From contig OY762280.1 of the NCBI GenBank assembly GCA_963665525.1, positions 2,542,001-2,606,000 on the forward strand: a DNA stretch of 64,000 bases, written 5' to 3'. Of the stretch, positions 10,111 through 18,661 are shown in pieces. The notes under the pieces are model-generated. The model was not told where the DNA came from. It was given only the letters and a program-made list of their open reading frames with translations, and ran no database searches. The stretch is from UBA12077 sp963665525 (GTDB taxonomy: Bacteria > Bacteroidota > Bacteroidia > Bacteroidales > UBA12077). How positions within the stretch are numbered: position 1 is the first letter of the stretch; the number at the start of each line of letters is the position of its first letter. The position numbers were made by a program, and so were the translations under genes.

Positions 10111-10314
10111 ATGGCAAAAAAAGAAATTTCATACAACGAAGCGATTATTGAAATAGAAGAAATATTATTTCAAATTGAAAATGAAGAATTAGATATAGAT
10201 TCATTAACTGAAAAAGTAAAAAAAGTATCTTCCCTTTTAAAACTATGCAAGAAAAAACTTCATCAAACAGAAAACGAAGTCCAAAAAATTCTTGATGATA
10301 TGGATAATGATTAA
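10111..10314 (+). CDS. xseB: Exodeoxyribonuclease VII small subunit
   Basis: This 67-residue protein fits the XseB family in length and pattern: SYNEAIIEIEEILFQIENEELDID at the N-terminus followed by a helical CKKKLHQTENEVQKIL. XseB binds the coiled coil of XseA to form active exonuclease VII. In most genomes xseA and xseB are neighbours; here two large sensor kinase genes lie between them. The start is three bases after the kinase stop, suggesting translational coupling, so XseB synthesis is tied to the kinase transcript. A convergent hairpin follows the stop. Confidence 0.9.
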   Translation: MAKKEISYNEAIIEIEEILFQIENEELDIDSLTEKVKKVSSLLKLCKKKLHQTENEVQKILDDMDND

Positions 10315-10317
10315 AAT

Positions 10318-10340
10318 AAAAGGGCCTAATAAAGGCCCCT
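10318..10340. terminator. Bidirectional terminator between xseB and the aspartase gene
   Basis: GGGCCT-aataa-AGGCCC hairpin between two convergent stops. On the minus strand it is followed by a T-rich run (TTTTATTTT), on the plus strand by TGTATTTATTG. Confidence 0.75.
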
Positions 10341-10344
10341 GTAT

Positions 10345-12207
10345 TTATTGTTTTTTCATTTTTTTAGGTTTTATCATATTTTCCGGAGCTAGCAGCTCAT
10401 CCAATTCCTTTTGCGATAATAGTCCTTTTTCAATAACTAAATCATATACACTTAAATTATTTTTTAAAGCTTCCTTTGCTAGCATTGAACAAGTTTCATA
10501 TCCTAACACAGGATTTAATGCAGTAACTATTCCAATGCTATTTAAAACCAACTCCCTACATCGATCTTCGTTTGCAGTTATTCCATCAACACACTTAACC
10601 TTCAATGTCCTCATTCCATTCATAAGCATTTCAATTGATTCAAAAATACTCTGAACAATAACCGGCTCCATAACATTTAACTCTAACTGTCCGGCTTCTG
10701 CTGCCATAGTCACAGTCAGATCATTTCCAATCACTTTAAAAGCAATTTGATTAACAACTTCAGGGATAACTGGATTCACCTTTCCTGGCATAATAGACGA
10801 ACCCGGTTGCATAGGTGGTAAATTAATCTCATTGAACCCTGTTCTTGGCCCTGAAGACAATAATCGAAGATCATTTGATATTTTTGAAAGTTTCACTGCT
10901 AATCGCTTTAATGCAGATGAATACATTACAAATGCCCCTGTATCTTGGGTTGCCTCAACCAAGTTTTTTGCATTCACAACCTTAAGGCCTGATATCTTTT
11001 GTAGATGCTTAATAACTTTATCGGCATACTCAGGTTCTGAATTAATACCTGTACCTATTGCTGTTGCACCCATGTTAATTTCTAAAAATAAATTGGCATT
11101 CTGTTGTAATCGTTCAATTTCCTCTTCCAGAGTAACAGCATAGGCTTCAAACGACTGACCTAATGTCATTGGAACAGCATCCTGCAATTGAGTACGCCCC
11201 ATTTTTATAATGTTTGAAAATTCTTTCGATTTTTTATAAAATGCCCCTACTAACTCTTTTAAAACACTGATAAGTTTTACATTACTATTAATAATTGCTA
11301 TTTTAACAGATGTTGGGTATGCATCGTTTGTCGACTGCGATAAATTAACATGATTATTTGGATGACAAAATTCATACTGCCCTCTTTCATACCCCATTAT
11401 TTCTAAAGCTCTGTTGGCAATAACCTCATTTGCATTCATATTTGTTGATGTCCCTGCTCCTCCCTGAATCATATCAACAATGAAATGATTATAATACTTA
11501 CCATTAATTATTTCATTACAAGCCCTAATAATGGCATTACTTACCGAACCATCCAACAATCCCAAGTCTGAATTAGCTTGTGCAGCAGCCAATTTCACCA
11601 TTGCTAAAGCCTGAATAATAACCGGATAAAAATTTAAGGTAATGCCGCTAATATTAAAATTCTCTATAGCTCTCAAGGTTTGTATTCCGTATAAATATTC
11701 AGTTGGCACCTCCCTATTACCCAAAAGATCATGTTCACTCCTGGTTCTTCCAGACTCGTACTGAGCAGCAACATTTACCATTCGGTTATTTGCATGCCTC
11801 ATCCTACGAGATATAACCCTTGCTATATTACTAAATATTTTAACTGTTGCAGGGCCATTTTCATTAAAATATTTTTTGCGAATGCTAAAAACAGTGGTAT
11901 CCATTTTTGCTCTTGCCGAGGTAGAATGGGGAGAATCATCAGTCCATGATCCTTCGCCTAAAAAATCCCCTTTACTAAAATAAGATAGCTTTTTTTCAGA
12001 ACCAAAATGTAATGATTTAAATAGTTCAACTTCTCCTTTATAGATGATGAATATATCTTCTCTTTTGCCATGTTCTTCAAACAACAAATCACCCTTGTTA
12101 AATTTCTTTTTCTCTATATATTCTATCAATTTATTTATTTCATCTTCACTTAATCCACTAAAAAGCTCAATGCCTTTAATGAAATTATATAAATCTTCAT
12201 TAGTCAT
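10345..12207 (-). CDS. aspA: Aspartate ammonia-lyase with N-terminal cyclic-nucleotide-binding domain
   Basis: The 620-residue product joins two domains. Residues 1-125 are a cNMP-binding fold (GDLLFEEHGKREDIFIIYKGEVELF, then FLGEGSWTDDSPHSTSARA as phosphate-binding cassette). From about 150 it is a fumarase/aspartase-superfamily lyase: RSEHDLLGNREVP, GGAGTSTNMNANEV, SQSTNDAYPTS, and the signature GSSIMPGKVNP near residue 470. Aspartase reversibly deaminates L-aspartate to fumarate and ammonia; the catalytic Ser loop is intact. The cassette Arg that contacts the cyclic phosphate in CAP appears to be His (PHST), so ligand binding is uncertain. A normal aspartase is about 470 residues, so the extra length is the regulatory domain. 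Single gene, own terminator. Confidence 0.92.
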   Translation of the reverse strand: MTNEDLYNFIKGIELFSGLSEDEINKLIEYIEKKKFNKGDLLFEEHGKREDIFIIYKGEVELFKSLHFGSEKKLSYFSKGDFLGEGSWTDDSPHSTSARAKMDTTVFSIRKKYFNENGPATVKIFSNIARVISRRMRHANNRMVNVAAQYESGRTRSEHDLLGNREVPTEYLYGIQTLRAIENFNISGITLNFYPVIIQALAMVKLAAAQANSDLGLLDGSVSNAIIRACNEIINGKYYNHFIVDMIQGGAGTSTNMNANEVIANRALEIMGYERGQYEFCHPNNHVNLSQSTNDAYPTSVKIAIINSNVKLISVLKELVGAFYKKSKEFSNIIKMGRTQLQDAVPMTLGQSFEAYAVTLEEEIERLQQNANLFLEINMGATAIGTGINSEPEYADKVIKHLQKISGLKVVNAKNLVEATQDTGAFVMYSSALKRLAVKLSKISNDLRLLSSGPRTGFNEINLPPMQPGSSIMPGKVNPVIPEVVNQIAFKVIGNDLTVTMAAEAGQLELNVMEPVIVQSIFESIEMLMNGMRTLKVKCVDGITANEDRCRELVLNSIGIVTALNPVLGYETCSMLAKEALKNNLSVYDLVIEKGLLSQKELDELLAPENMIKPKKMKKQ

Positions 12208-12291
12208 AAGTCATCTTTTTTTATTATTAAATGTAAGCTAGTAACAAAATAAAATATTTAATGTTTCAATATTAGTCAAATTTAAACATAT

Positions 12292-12324
12292 AAAAAAGAG
12301 CCACTCGATCTGAGCAGCTCTTTA
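12292..12324 (-). terminator. Terminator of the 12350-13183 gene
   Basis: On the minus strand AAAGAGC...GCTCTTTTTT forms a two-part stem (GAGC-tg-CTC-agatc-GAG-tg-GCTC) ending in a T-run, 25 bases after the stop codon. Confidence 0.75.
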
Positions 12325-12349
12325 ACCTAAACCATCTTACATTAAGGAA

Positions 12350-13183
12350 CTATGCATCAATCTGAAATTTCGAAGATTGTGAAACTTCAGCATCGATGAA
12401 CTCTTCAAAAAGGTCGTGAACATATGAAATATCTAAAGCATAACCATTACTCATAGTCGCTGTTTTATATATTTCGTTCGATATATGTTTAATCTGATTC
12501 TGATTTGCAATTAATACTTGAATTGGATCAATATCTTCAACATTAAATTTACCTTGCGATTTCTTTAATATCGCTAAATTATTATTAATAATTTGTTTTA
12601 TTCGTTTGTGCGACTGTGTTACAGTTGCCAATTTATGTCCTAGCAATCCTATAACCTCTCCTGTTTCAACATTCACAATCGGACTCCCTGAATTACCTTG
12701 CTTTATACTTGAATCTATTTGAAAATACTTCAATTCATTTTCTTCGAAGGCTGAAGAAACAATTCCTGTTTTTATTACTAAATTATCTTTTTCTAACTGA
12801 TATCCTAAAACAGCTATACTTTGACCAATTTCAACACTGTTATTTTTGGCATTTAATTTTAACGAAGGAATTTTCTTAAACTCTTTAAAATCAATATTTA
12901 TAGCAGCAAACACTGTTTTATCCTTATCAAGACTACTAATTAGTCTCTTTCTTAATTCATCCATCGAAATCTCAACACTAGCATTCTCTGTATATCCATC
13001 AACATTAACAAAACGTAATTTAACCTTTTTCGCTTTTTTAATCTTAAATAAATAATCATCTGTAACTAAAAAGTGATCATTCACTTTAAAGCCTGTCATT
13101 GATAACAACTTAATTCCTGCTGCACTATAAAAACTAAGCTGGCAAACAGATTCTTGACACTTTTTCCAAACGCTTTTGTACAT
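12350..13183 (-). CDS. Trypsin-like (S1C-type) domain protein, catalytic His apparently lost
   Basis: This 277-residue protein has the Ser-loop of trypsin-like/HtrA-like peptidases: IDSSIKQGNSGSPIVNVETGEVIGL (about residues 155-180), preceded by the barrel strand IAVLGYQL. At the place where such enzymes carry the TNxHV histidine motif it reads HFLVTDDYLFKIKK, and the usual acidic triad segment is AAINIDFKEFKKIP. The nucleophile Ser is therefore present but the general-base His is not obvious. There is no signal peptide, so it is probably cytosolic. The C-terminal 80 residues are helical without recognised domain. It may be a regulatory or binding pseudoprotease. It is 11 bases downstream of a small gene on the same strand, probably an operon. 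Confidence 0.7.
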   Translation of the reverse strand: MYKSVWKKCQESVCQLSFYSAAGIKLLSMTGFKVNDHFLVTDDYLFKIKKAKKVKLRFVNVDGYTENASVEISMDELRKRLISSLDKDKTVFAAINIDFKEFKKIPSLKLNAKNNSVEIGQSIAVLGYQLEKDNLVIKTGIVSSAFEENELKYFQIDSSIKQGNSGSPIVNVETGEVIGLLGHKLATVTQSHKRIKQIINNNLAILKKSQGKFNVEDIDPIQVLIANQNQIKHISNEIYKTATMSNGYALDISYVHDLFEEFIDAEVSQSSKFQIDA

Positions 13184-13194
13184 GGTTAAATAAA

Positions 13195-13500
13195 TTAGTT
13201 GTTGTTAATATGAATTTCTTGCTTATGTTTCTTAAAAATTCCTTTCTCGTAAAGCTTTAACATCACTTGATCGGCAATCTCCCATTCATCTGTTATAATA
13301 TTCATTGACTTTGTAATCTTTGTCGGATTAATGGATAAATCATCTTCATCTACAATTACCTCTAACCTATACTCTGAATAATTATTCGTTAACCAATGAT
13401 TTACAATCCCATAAGGTGTTGAATAAATTTTATGAAACAACACTAAGTCAACTAACTTAGTATTATTTCTTACATTCACTTCTACACTGATTGTATTCAT
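13195..13500 (-). CDS. Hypothetical protein, upstream partner of the trypsin-like gene
   Basis: The ATG at 13500 gives 101 residues (MNTISVEVNVRNNTKLVDLV...); a GTG three codons earlier is possible. I recognise no family. The protein has no signal peptide or membrane segment; it looks like a small alpha/beta domain, with acidic VIVDEDDLSINP in the middle and a basic C-terminus (KKHKQEIHINNN). Its stop is 11 bases before the start of the trypsin-like gene, so the two are likely co-transcribed and may act together. A possible regulatory or substrate-presenting partner is only a guess from position. Confidence 0.6.
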   Translation of the reverse strand: MNTISVEVNVRNNTKLVDLVLFHKIYSTPYGIVNHWLTNNYSEYRLEVIVDEDDLSINPTKITKSMNIITDEWEIADQVMLKLYEKGIFKKHKQEIHINNN

Positions 13501-13545
13501 TTTAGTCACTGTTAAACAGCATTCAATGCTTAATTAAATACCTTG

Positions 13546-13674
13546 CTAAAAATATAATTTAATAAATGATGCCAGGAAAATAACTGTCACGATAGAAAAT
13601 AAAACTACAACACCTAAATCAACATTTTGTGTTGTATCAATTTTATTCTTTATTGTATAAAATATTTTTTTCAT
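13546..13674 (-). CDS. Small single-pass membrane protein (42 aa)
   Basis: An open frame too short for most gene callers encodes 42 residues: a basic N-terminus (MKKIFYTIKNKID), then TTQNVDLG and a strongly hydrophobic helix (VVVLFSIVTVIFLASFI) ending KLYF. The ATG is preceded by a purine-rich AAAGGGGC, unusually Shine-Dalgarno-like for this genome. It lies 45 bases upstream of the 13195-13500 gene on the same strand, so it could be the first gene of that small operon. No homologous family is known to me. The case rests on TM pattern, RBS and position only. Confidence 0.45.
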   Translation of the reverse strand: MKKIFYTIKNKIDTTQNVDLGVVVLFSIVTVIFLASFIKLYF

Positions 13675-13977
13675 GCCCCTTTAATTATCATTTTGTGCAA
13701 GCTAAAGTATATTATTAAAATGATCTTTTTTGAATGACTTTTTTATCGTATGGAAATAATAAATAAGCGTAGTAAATTTTAAAATAATCGTTTTCTTTGT
13801 TTAAAAATTTTCGTGTTCGCTATCGTACATGACTTGTTTCAATATCGTGCACCCTTTGAGTTATTTGTCAATATTTAACACACACTAAAATGTTGTATAT
13901 CTTATCTTTAATCCTAATGGCACGATGTGTGATAAATAGAAGAAGAATTTATGTTGAATAAAAAATGAATATATAAA
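13675..13977. promoter_or_regulatory. Regulatory region upstream of the TolC-like gene
   Basis: This 303-base stretch has no convincing gene. It contains several copies of an ATCGT-core motif: TTATCGTATG (13743), CTATCGTACA (13820), ATATCGTGCA (13842) and, inverted, GGCACGATGT (13919). The last two share ATCGTGC in opposite orientation 78 bases apart. A weak -7-like TATCTTTA lies near 13903. I read it as the control region of the plus-strand gene at 13978 and perhaps of the divergent small gene. No -24/-12 promoter was found here. Confidence 0.4.
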
Positions 13978-15348
13978 ATGAAATCAATTAGGTTTATAAT
14001 ATTAACTACTCTTTCAATAGCTTTTTCTTTATCATTAGAAGCTCAACAAGTATGGACTTTAGAAGATTGTATAAATCATGCTATTGAAAATAACATTCAA
14101 TTAAAACAAACTGAAGTTTCATCCGAGATTTCAAAAAATAATTATACCCAGTCTAAATTTAACTTTTTACCTTCTGTCACGGGTTTTGCTGCTCATAACC
14201 AGAATTGGGGTAAAACATTTAGTAATGATAAGTTAGCATATATTGATGAAGCTTATTATAGTGGTAATTTTGGTGTTAATGCCGAATTAGATGTGTTTAA
14301 TGGATTAAATAATTTCTATACTTTAAAAGAAAACAGATATACTTTTTTAGCGAGTAAAGAAGATGTAGCAGTTGAAAAAAATAACATTACATTACAAATT
14401 GTACTTGCATATCTACAAGTATTATACGACCAAGAAATGTTAGATGTAGCGAATAATCAGGTTCAAACTACATCAGAGCAAGTAGTAAAAACAGAAAAAA
14501 TGGTTGAGGTTGGTAATCAAGCCAGAGGTAATCTACTTGAAATTAAAGCTCAATTAGCTCAAGAAAAAGTGAATCTTGCCGATGCACAAAACAGAGTCAA
14601 TATATCTACTTTATCTCTAATTCAATTATTGAATCTTGATCAGGAAAGCTCTAAAGGGTTTTCTTTGGAAATGCCAGATTTACAAGTAAGTGAATCAAAT
14701 ATTTTATCAACAACTGAAGCTGTTTACGAAACTGCTAATACTATTATGCCTGAGATTAAAAGTGCTGGTTATAAATTAAAAAGTAGCGAACTGGCATATA
14801 AAAAGGCAAAATGGTCAAGATCTCCTTCATTAAGTTTTTCTACATTATATTATACTAGATATTCTGAATTGGCAAATCATCCAACTTTGTATGATTCAGA
14901 TCCAACTAATGACGTAAATAATTATCTTGTATCTGATCAGATTAATGATTTTGCTTACACCCAGATTGAATTTAGTTTAAGAATCCCTATTTTCAATAAG
15001 TATAATATTCAGCGAAATATTAATAATGCAAAACTTAATGTATTAAATAACGAATACATGTTAGATCTTCAAGAGCAGAATTTATATAAGAAGATACAAC
15101 AAGCTCATGCAGATGCAGTAGGTGCCTACGAAAGTTATAAAGCAAATATTGATGCATCAATATCTACTGAAGAGTCTTTTAATTATACTGAGCAAAAGTA
15201 TAATGTGGGTTTAGTTGATATTATTGAATATAAAATTGCTAAAAATAATTTTACAAAGGCTCAAGGAGATTTACTCCAGGCAAAATATCAGTACATCTTT
15301 AAAACAAAAATTTTAGATTTTTATAAAGGAGAGCAAATTAAACTATAA
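13978..15348 (+). CDS. TolC-family outer membrane efflux protein
   Basis: The 456-residue protein has a signal peptide (ending SLSLEAQ) and two outer-membrane efflux repeats: an N-terminal one starting VWTLEDCINHAIENNIQLKQTE and a second around residues 230-440 with long helices (ELAYKKAKWSRSPSLSF, YNVGLVDIIEYKIAKNNF). TolC-like trimers form the outer-membrane exit duct for RND or ABC exporters or type I secretion. In Bacteroidota such a gene normally heads an operon with an adaptor and a pump; here it is alone and is followed by a terminator. The permease-less ABC adaptor pair at 39-41 kb could use it, but that is speculation. Confidence 0.9.
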   Translation: MKSIRFIILTTLSIAFSLSLEAQQVWTLEDCINHAIENNIQLKQTEVSSEISKNNYTQSKFNFLPSVTGFAAHNQNWGKTFSNDKLAYIDEAYYSGNFGVNAELDVFNGLNNFYTLKENRYTFLASKEDVAVEKNNITLQIVLAYLQVLYDQEMLDVANNQVQTTSEQVVKTEKMVEVGNQARGNLLEIKAQLAQEKVNLADAQNRVNISTLSLIQLLNLDQESSKGFSLEMPDLQVSESNILSTTEAVYETANTIMPEIKSAGYKLKSSELAYKKAKWSRSPSLSFSTLYYTRYSELANHPTLYDSDPTNDVNNYLVSDQINDFAYTQIEFSLRIPIFNKYNIQRNINNAKLNVLNNEYMLDLQEQNLYKKIQQAHADAVGAYESYKANIDASISTEESFNYTEQKYNVGLVDIIEYKIAKNNFTKAQGDLLQAKYQYIFKTKILDFYKGEQIKL

Positions 15349-15456
15349 ATAAAATCATTCATTTTTTCATGGTATAAATTTTAGAGGTTAATAATATTCA
15401 TCGATTTTATATAGTTTAGGATTAATAGTTGGTTTTTCATGAAAGTTTGCTTTTCC

Positions 15457-15480
15457 AAGCCCGGATGCCTATCCGGGCTT
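15457..15480 (+). terminator. Hairpin after the TolC-like gene
   Basis: Perfect 10-bp stem AAGCCCGGAT / ATCCGGGCTT with a 4-base loop. The T-run is short, but the stem is GC-rich compared with its surroundings. Confidence 0.7.
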
Positions 15481-15494
15481 TCACATATAAAAAA

Positions 15495-15513
15495 ATGGAG
15501 CCTTAAGCTCCAT
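15495..15513 (-). terminator. Terminator of the GNAT gene
   Basis: Hairpin ATGGAGC-cttaa-GCTCCAT, followed on the minus strand by a run of seven T. It lies about 20 bases beyond the acetyltransferase stop. Confidence 0.75.
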
Positions 15514-15533
15514 CAATCTTTATTATTATTTTT

Positions 15534-16034
15534 CTATATTACTTTTTCTAAACATTTAAAGGGTTCTTTTTGCTTAGGATAATGTATTTCGCCTGCCAAA
15601 TCATAACCAATGCTATTATATAGTTTAATTAAATGCTCACTTGAACTGGCAACATCTAATCTAATCGATTTATAATTATTTTCCTTAGCATATTTTTCAG
15701 CAAATTCAATTAACATTCTACCAATTCCTTTTTTTTGCCATGATGGAAATACTGCAATTCGATGTATTACCAAGAATTTCTCTGATTTATTTTTCCATTC
15801 AACAGCATCAAAAACCGATTCCTGTTGTTCATCGAAAGTAATTGTACCGATACACACCCCTTTTGTTTTTATTATATATAATGTATTATTTTCAACTTCT
15901 CTAAGAAGTCTAAAATAATCCGGATATGATTGATTCCATTGATAAACACTATTCTTGTTGAAATCTTCAATACAGTGTTGCAATAAATACATTACCTCTA
16001 AAATGTTGCCCGCATTTGCTTTTTCTACTTGCAT
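15534..16034 (-). CDS. GNAT-family N-acetyltransferase
   Basis: Starting at the ATG at 16034 (MQVEKANAGNILEVM) the protein has 166 residues; an upstream TTG gives an unlikely hydrophobic extension. The GNAT fold is evident from the acetyl-CoA-binding strand and P-loop LVIHRIAVFPSWQKKGIGRMLIEFAEKYAKEN (R/Q-x-x-G-x-G/A motif QKKGIG), then IRLDVASSSEHLIKLYNSIGYDLAGEI. It transfers an acetyl group from acetyl-CoA to an amine of unknown identity in the cytosol. Monocistronic, with its own terminator. Subfamily cannot be assigned. Confidence 0.88.
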   Translation of the reverse strand: MQVEKANAGNILEVMYLLQHCIEDFNKNSVYQWNQSYPDYFRLLREVENNTLYIIKTKGVCIGTITFDEQQESVFDAVEWKNKSEKFLVIHRIAVFPSWQKKGIGRMLIEFAEKYAKENNYKSIRLDVASSSEHLIKLYNSIGYDLAGEIHYPKQKEPFKCLEKVI

Positions 16035-16210
16035 GCTAAAAAGGAATATTATTATCAATTAATAACAAATGTAATCAAATATTTAAATCTTACCTTCAAA
16101 TTTAATTATAAAACTCCATCAATTTTAATAAAAAAAATGTTAATTTAAAATTTAAGATTCAATCTATCGTTTATTTTATAATATTGCATCTTGAAATTAT
16201 ATAATATTAA

Positions 16211-17623
16211 ATGAATAAACTAATTAAATACCTATTAATTGCATTTACAGTATCATATTTTTTGTCTTCTTGTGAAAAAGATGAGTATAATACTTCAATA
16301 AATGCAAGTCTTCAATTTTCTCAAGACACTATATTATTCGACACTATTTTTACTTCTATTGGTTCAGCTACACAACGTTTTACGATTAAGAATCCTTATA
16401 ATGAGAATCTTAAAATATCTTCAATTTTCTTAGCCAGAGGAGATAACTCTCCTTATAGATTGAATATAGATGGATATGCCGGTAATCGATTAGATAATGT
16501 TGAAATTGATAAAAAGGACAGCTTATACATTTTTGTAGAAGTAACAATTGATCCAAATAATTCAAATTTACCCCTTATTGTAAAAGATTCAATCATATTT
16601 TCTTTTAATGATAAAGTTCAAGATATAGATCTGATTTCTTGGGGGCAAGATGTAAATATCATTAATGGAGAAATTATTGGTACAGAAACATGGAACAACA
16701 ACAAACCCTATTTAATTTATAATTCTATGTTGGTTGATACCAACAGTACACTTACTATAGAGCCTGGAGCTATTTTACATTTTAGTAAAAACTCAAGGCT
16801 TTATGTTGCGGGAACAATCATTGCCAACGGAACTTTTGAAAATCCAATTGTATTTAAAAGCGATCGATTAGAATATGATTATGATAATATTCCAGGGCAA
16901 TGGGATGGAATTTGGCTAATGGCTGGTAGTAAAGACAATATTTTTAACTACACCGAAATCAGAAATGCAATTATTGGAATTCAGGTTGATACTTTAGCAA
17001 ATACCTCAAAGCCAACATTACAATTATCAAACAGTAAGATTGAGAATATGACATCGGCAGGAATTTATGCACAAGGATCAACCATTTTGGCATATAACAG
17101 CCTAATTGCTAATTGCGGACAATATGCCTTAGCTTTAACTATTGGTGGATCTTATGAATTCTACCACTGTACAATTGGCAATTATTGGGGTTTTTCAACA
17201 AGAACAACACCTTCTGTTATTTTAAATAATTACTATATTGATATTAATAACCAAGATCAAATAAGACCTATTGATAAAGCAATATTTGGGAACTGCATTA
17301 TTTACGGAAATAAAGAATCAGAACTTTATATAGATAAACATGAACAAGGAGAATTAAAATATTTATTTGATCATACTTTGTTAAAAATTGATTCAGATTT
17401 TTCAACCTCAAACCCCGAGAATTTCCAGAATATTATAACAACCTACAACCCTGAATTTAAAGATCCTTTTAACCATGATTTTGAATTAGATACTTTATCT
17501 ATTGCAAAAGATTATGGTAAAGAAGAGTATGGGAATATGTTTCCGTATGATATTAACCAAGAAGACAGGACATTAGATAATGGCCCTGATCTTGGAGCAT
17601 TTGAGCGGATCGAAAATCAATAA
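16211..17623 (+). CDS. Lipoprotein with right-handed parallel beta-helix
   Basis: The 470-residue product has a lipoprotein signal (FLSSC, acylated Cys about residue 20). An N-terminal beta-sandwich region (ILFDTIFTSIGSATQRFTIKNP...) is followed by a beta-helix with PYLIYNSMLVDTNSTLTIEPGAILHF, then SDRLEYDYDNIPGQWDGIWLMAGS and short polar repeats (residues 170-400). The end resembles the closing motif of secreted polysaccharide-associated proteins (DNGPDLGAFERIE). It is likely anchored to the outer membrane, possibly surface-exposed, and may bind a polymer; enzymatic residues are not evident. The next gene starts three bases later, so the two form an operon. Confidence 0.82.
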   Translation: MNKLIKYLLIAFTVSYFLSSCEKDEYNTSINASLQFSQDTILFDTIFTSIGSATQRFTIKNPYNENLKISSIFLARGDNSPYRLNIDGYAGNRLDNVEIDKKDSLYIFVEVTIDPNNSNLPLIVKDSIIFSFNDKVQDIDLISWGQDVNIINGEIIGTETWNNNKPYLIYNSMLVDTNSTLTIEPGAILHFSKNSRLYVAGTIIANGTFENPIVFKSDRLEYDYDNIPGQWDGIWLMAGSKDNIFNYTEIRNAIIGIQVDTLANTSKPTLQLSNSKIENMTSAGIYAQGSTILAYNSLIANCGQYALALTIGGSYEFYHCTIGNYWGFSTRTTPSVILNNYYIDINNQDQIRPIDKAIFGNCIIYGNKESELYIDKHEQGELKYLFDHTLLKIDSDFSTSNPENFQNIITTYNPEFKDPFNHDFELDTLSIAKDYGKEEYGNMFPYDINQEDRTLDNGPDLGAFERIENQ

Positions 17624-17626
17624 AGA

Positions 17627-18661
17627 ATGAAAAAGACTTTTATAACTATTTTTTTTATGATGATACTGTTCCCTATTCTTGGACAGCAACTTACTGATAG
17701 TTATAAAGTACTTTTTTATAATGTAGAAAACCTTTTTGACACGCAAGATGACAGCCTAAAAAACGATGAAGAATTTCTACCTGAAGGTGATCGGTTTTGG
17801 AATAATAACAAGTATTATACAAAACTTAATAATATTTATAAGGTTATTGTAGCAGTTGGGCAATGGAATCCACCTGCAGTTATTGGTTTGTGTGAAATTG
17901 AAAATAGAAAAGTATTAAACGATCTAGTTTATAATACTCCTTTAAATAAATATGAATATCAAATTATTCATAAAGAATCACCTGACAGAAGAGGGATTGA
18001 TGTAGGATTATTATATCGCAAAGAACTTTTTAATCCTATTGCACAGGAATTTATTTCTATTCATTTTCCAGATAAACCGGAGAATAAAACACGTGATATC
18101 TTATATGTAAAAGGTGTTGCAAATCAAACAGACACTCTTCATGTTTTTATTAATCATTGGCCTTCTCGATGGGGAGGGCAACTGGAATCTGAACACAGAA
18201 GAATCTTTGTTGCTTCAGTACTTAAAGCAAAAACAGATTCAATATTTAAAACAAAACCAGAATCTAACATTATTATTACGGGAGATTTTAATGATTATCC
18301 TGATAACAAGAGTATTTACAGCACCCTTAATGCTTCTAATGATTTTGATACCATAGACATCCAAAATTTATATAATTTATCTTCCAGTTTATCTAAATCA
18401 ACAAATATTGGCACCCACAAATACCAAGGAGAATGGGGCATATTAGATCAATTTATAGTTTCAGGAAATCTTTTAAATAATCAAAACAAAGTCTTTACAA
18501 CTTTAGATGATATCAATATTTTTAACGCTGATTTCTTATTAGAACCCGACGAAGGGTATTTTGGCTATAAACCTAAGCGAACCTTTATTGGATATAAATA
18601 CAACGGAGGTTTTAGTGACCATTTACCAACTTATCTTATTCTGCACTTTAACAAAAATTAA
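17627..18661 (+). CDS. Secreted endonuclease/exonuclease/phosphatase-family protein
   Basis: The 344-residue protein has a signal peptide (MKKTFITIFFMMILFPILGQQ) and the metal-dependent EEP fold: NVENLFDTQDD near the N-terminus, GLCEIENRKVLNDLV with the catalytic Glu, HWPSRWGG, IIITGDFNDYPDN with the catalytic Asp-Asn pair, and SDHLPTYLIL with the terminal Asp-His. Members cleave phosphodiester bonds in nucleic acids or phospholipid/inositol phosphates; this one acts outside the cytosol. It is three bases downstream of the beta-helix lipoprotein and overlaps the convergent CCA-enzyme gene by four bases at their stops. Substrate not determinable. Confidence 0.88.
   Translation: MKKTFITIFFMMILFPILGQQLTDSYKVLFYNVENLFDTQDDSLKNDEEFLPEGDRFWNNNKYYTKLNNIYKVIVAVGQWNPPAVIGLCEIENRKVLNDLVYNTPLNKYEYQIIHKESPDRRGIDVGLLYRKELFNPIAQEFISIHFPDKPENKTRDILYVKGVANQTDTLHVFINHWPSRWGGQLESEHRRIFVASVLKAKTDSIFKTKPESNIIITGDFNDYPDNKSIYSTLNASNDFDTIDIQNLYNLSSSLSKSTNIGTHKYQGEWGILDQFIVSGNLLNNQNKVFTTLDDINIFNADFLLEPDEGYFGYKPKRTFIGYKYNGGFSDHLPTYLILHFNKN

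Noticed and set aside
10292..10654. 120-residue plus-strand frame overlapping the 3' end of the aspartase gene
   Set aside because: Antisense to a certain gene, low-complexity Ser/Phe content, no start context.
18114..18356. 80-residue frame inside the EEP nuclease gene
   Set aside because: Shifted-frame shadow of a well-supported coding region; Leu/Ile-rich only because of AT bias.
18400..18420. Plus-strand TTGGCA as a sigma-54 promoter
   Set aside because: It lies inside a coding region and has no TTGC partner at the correct distance or downstream gene start.
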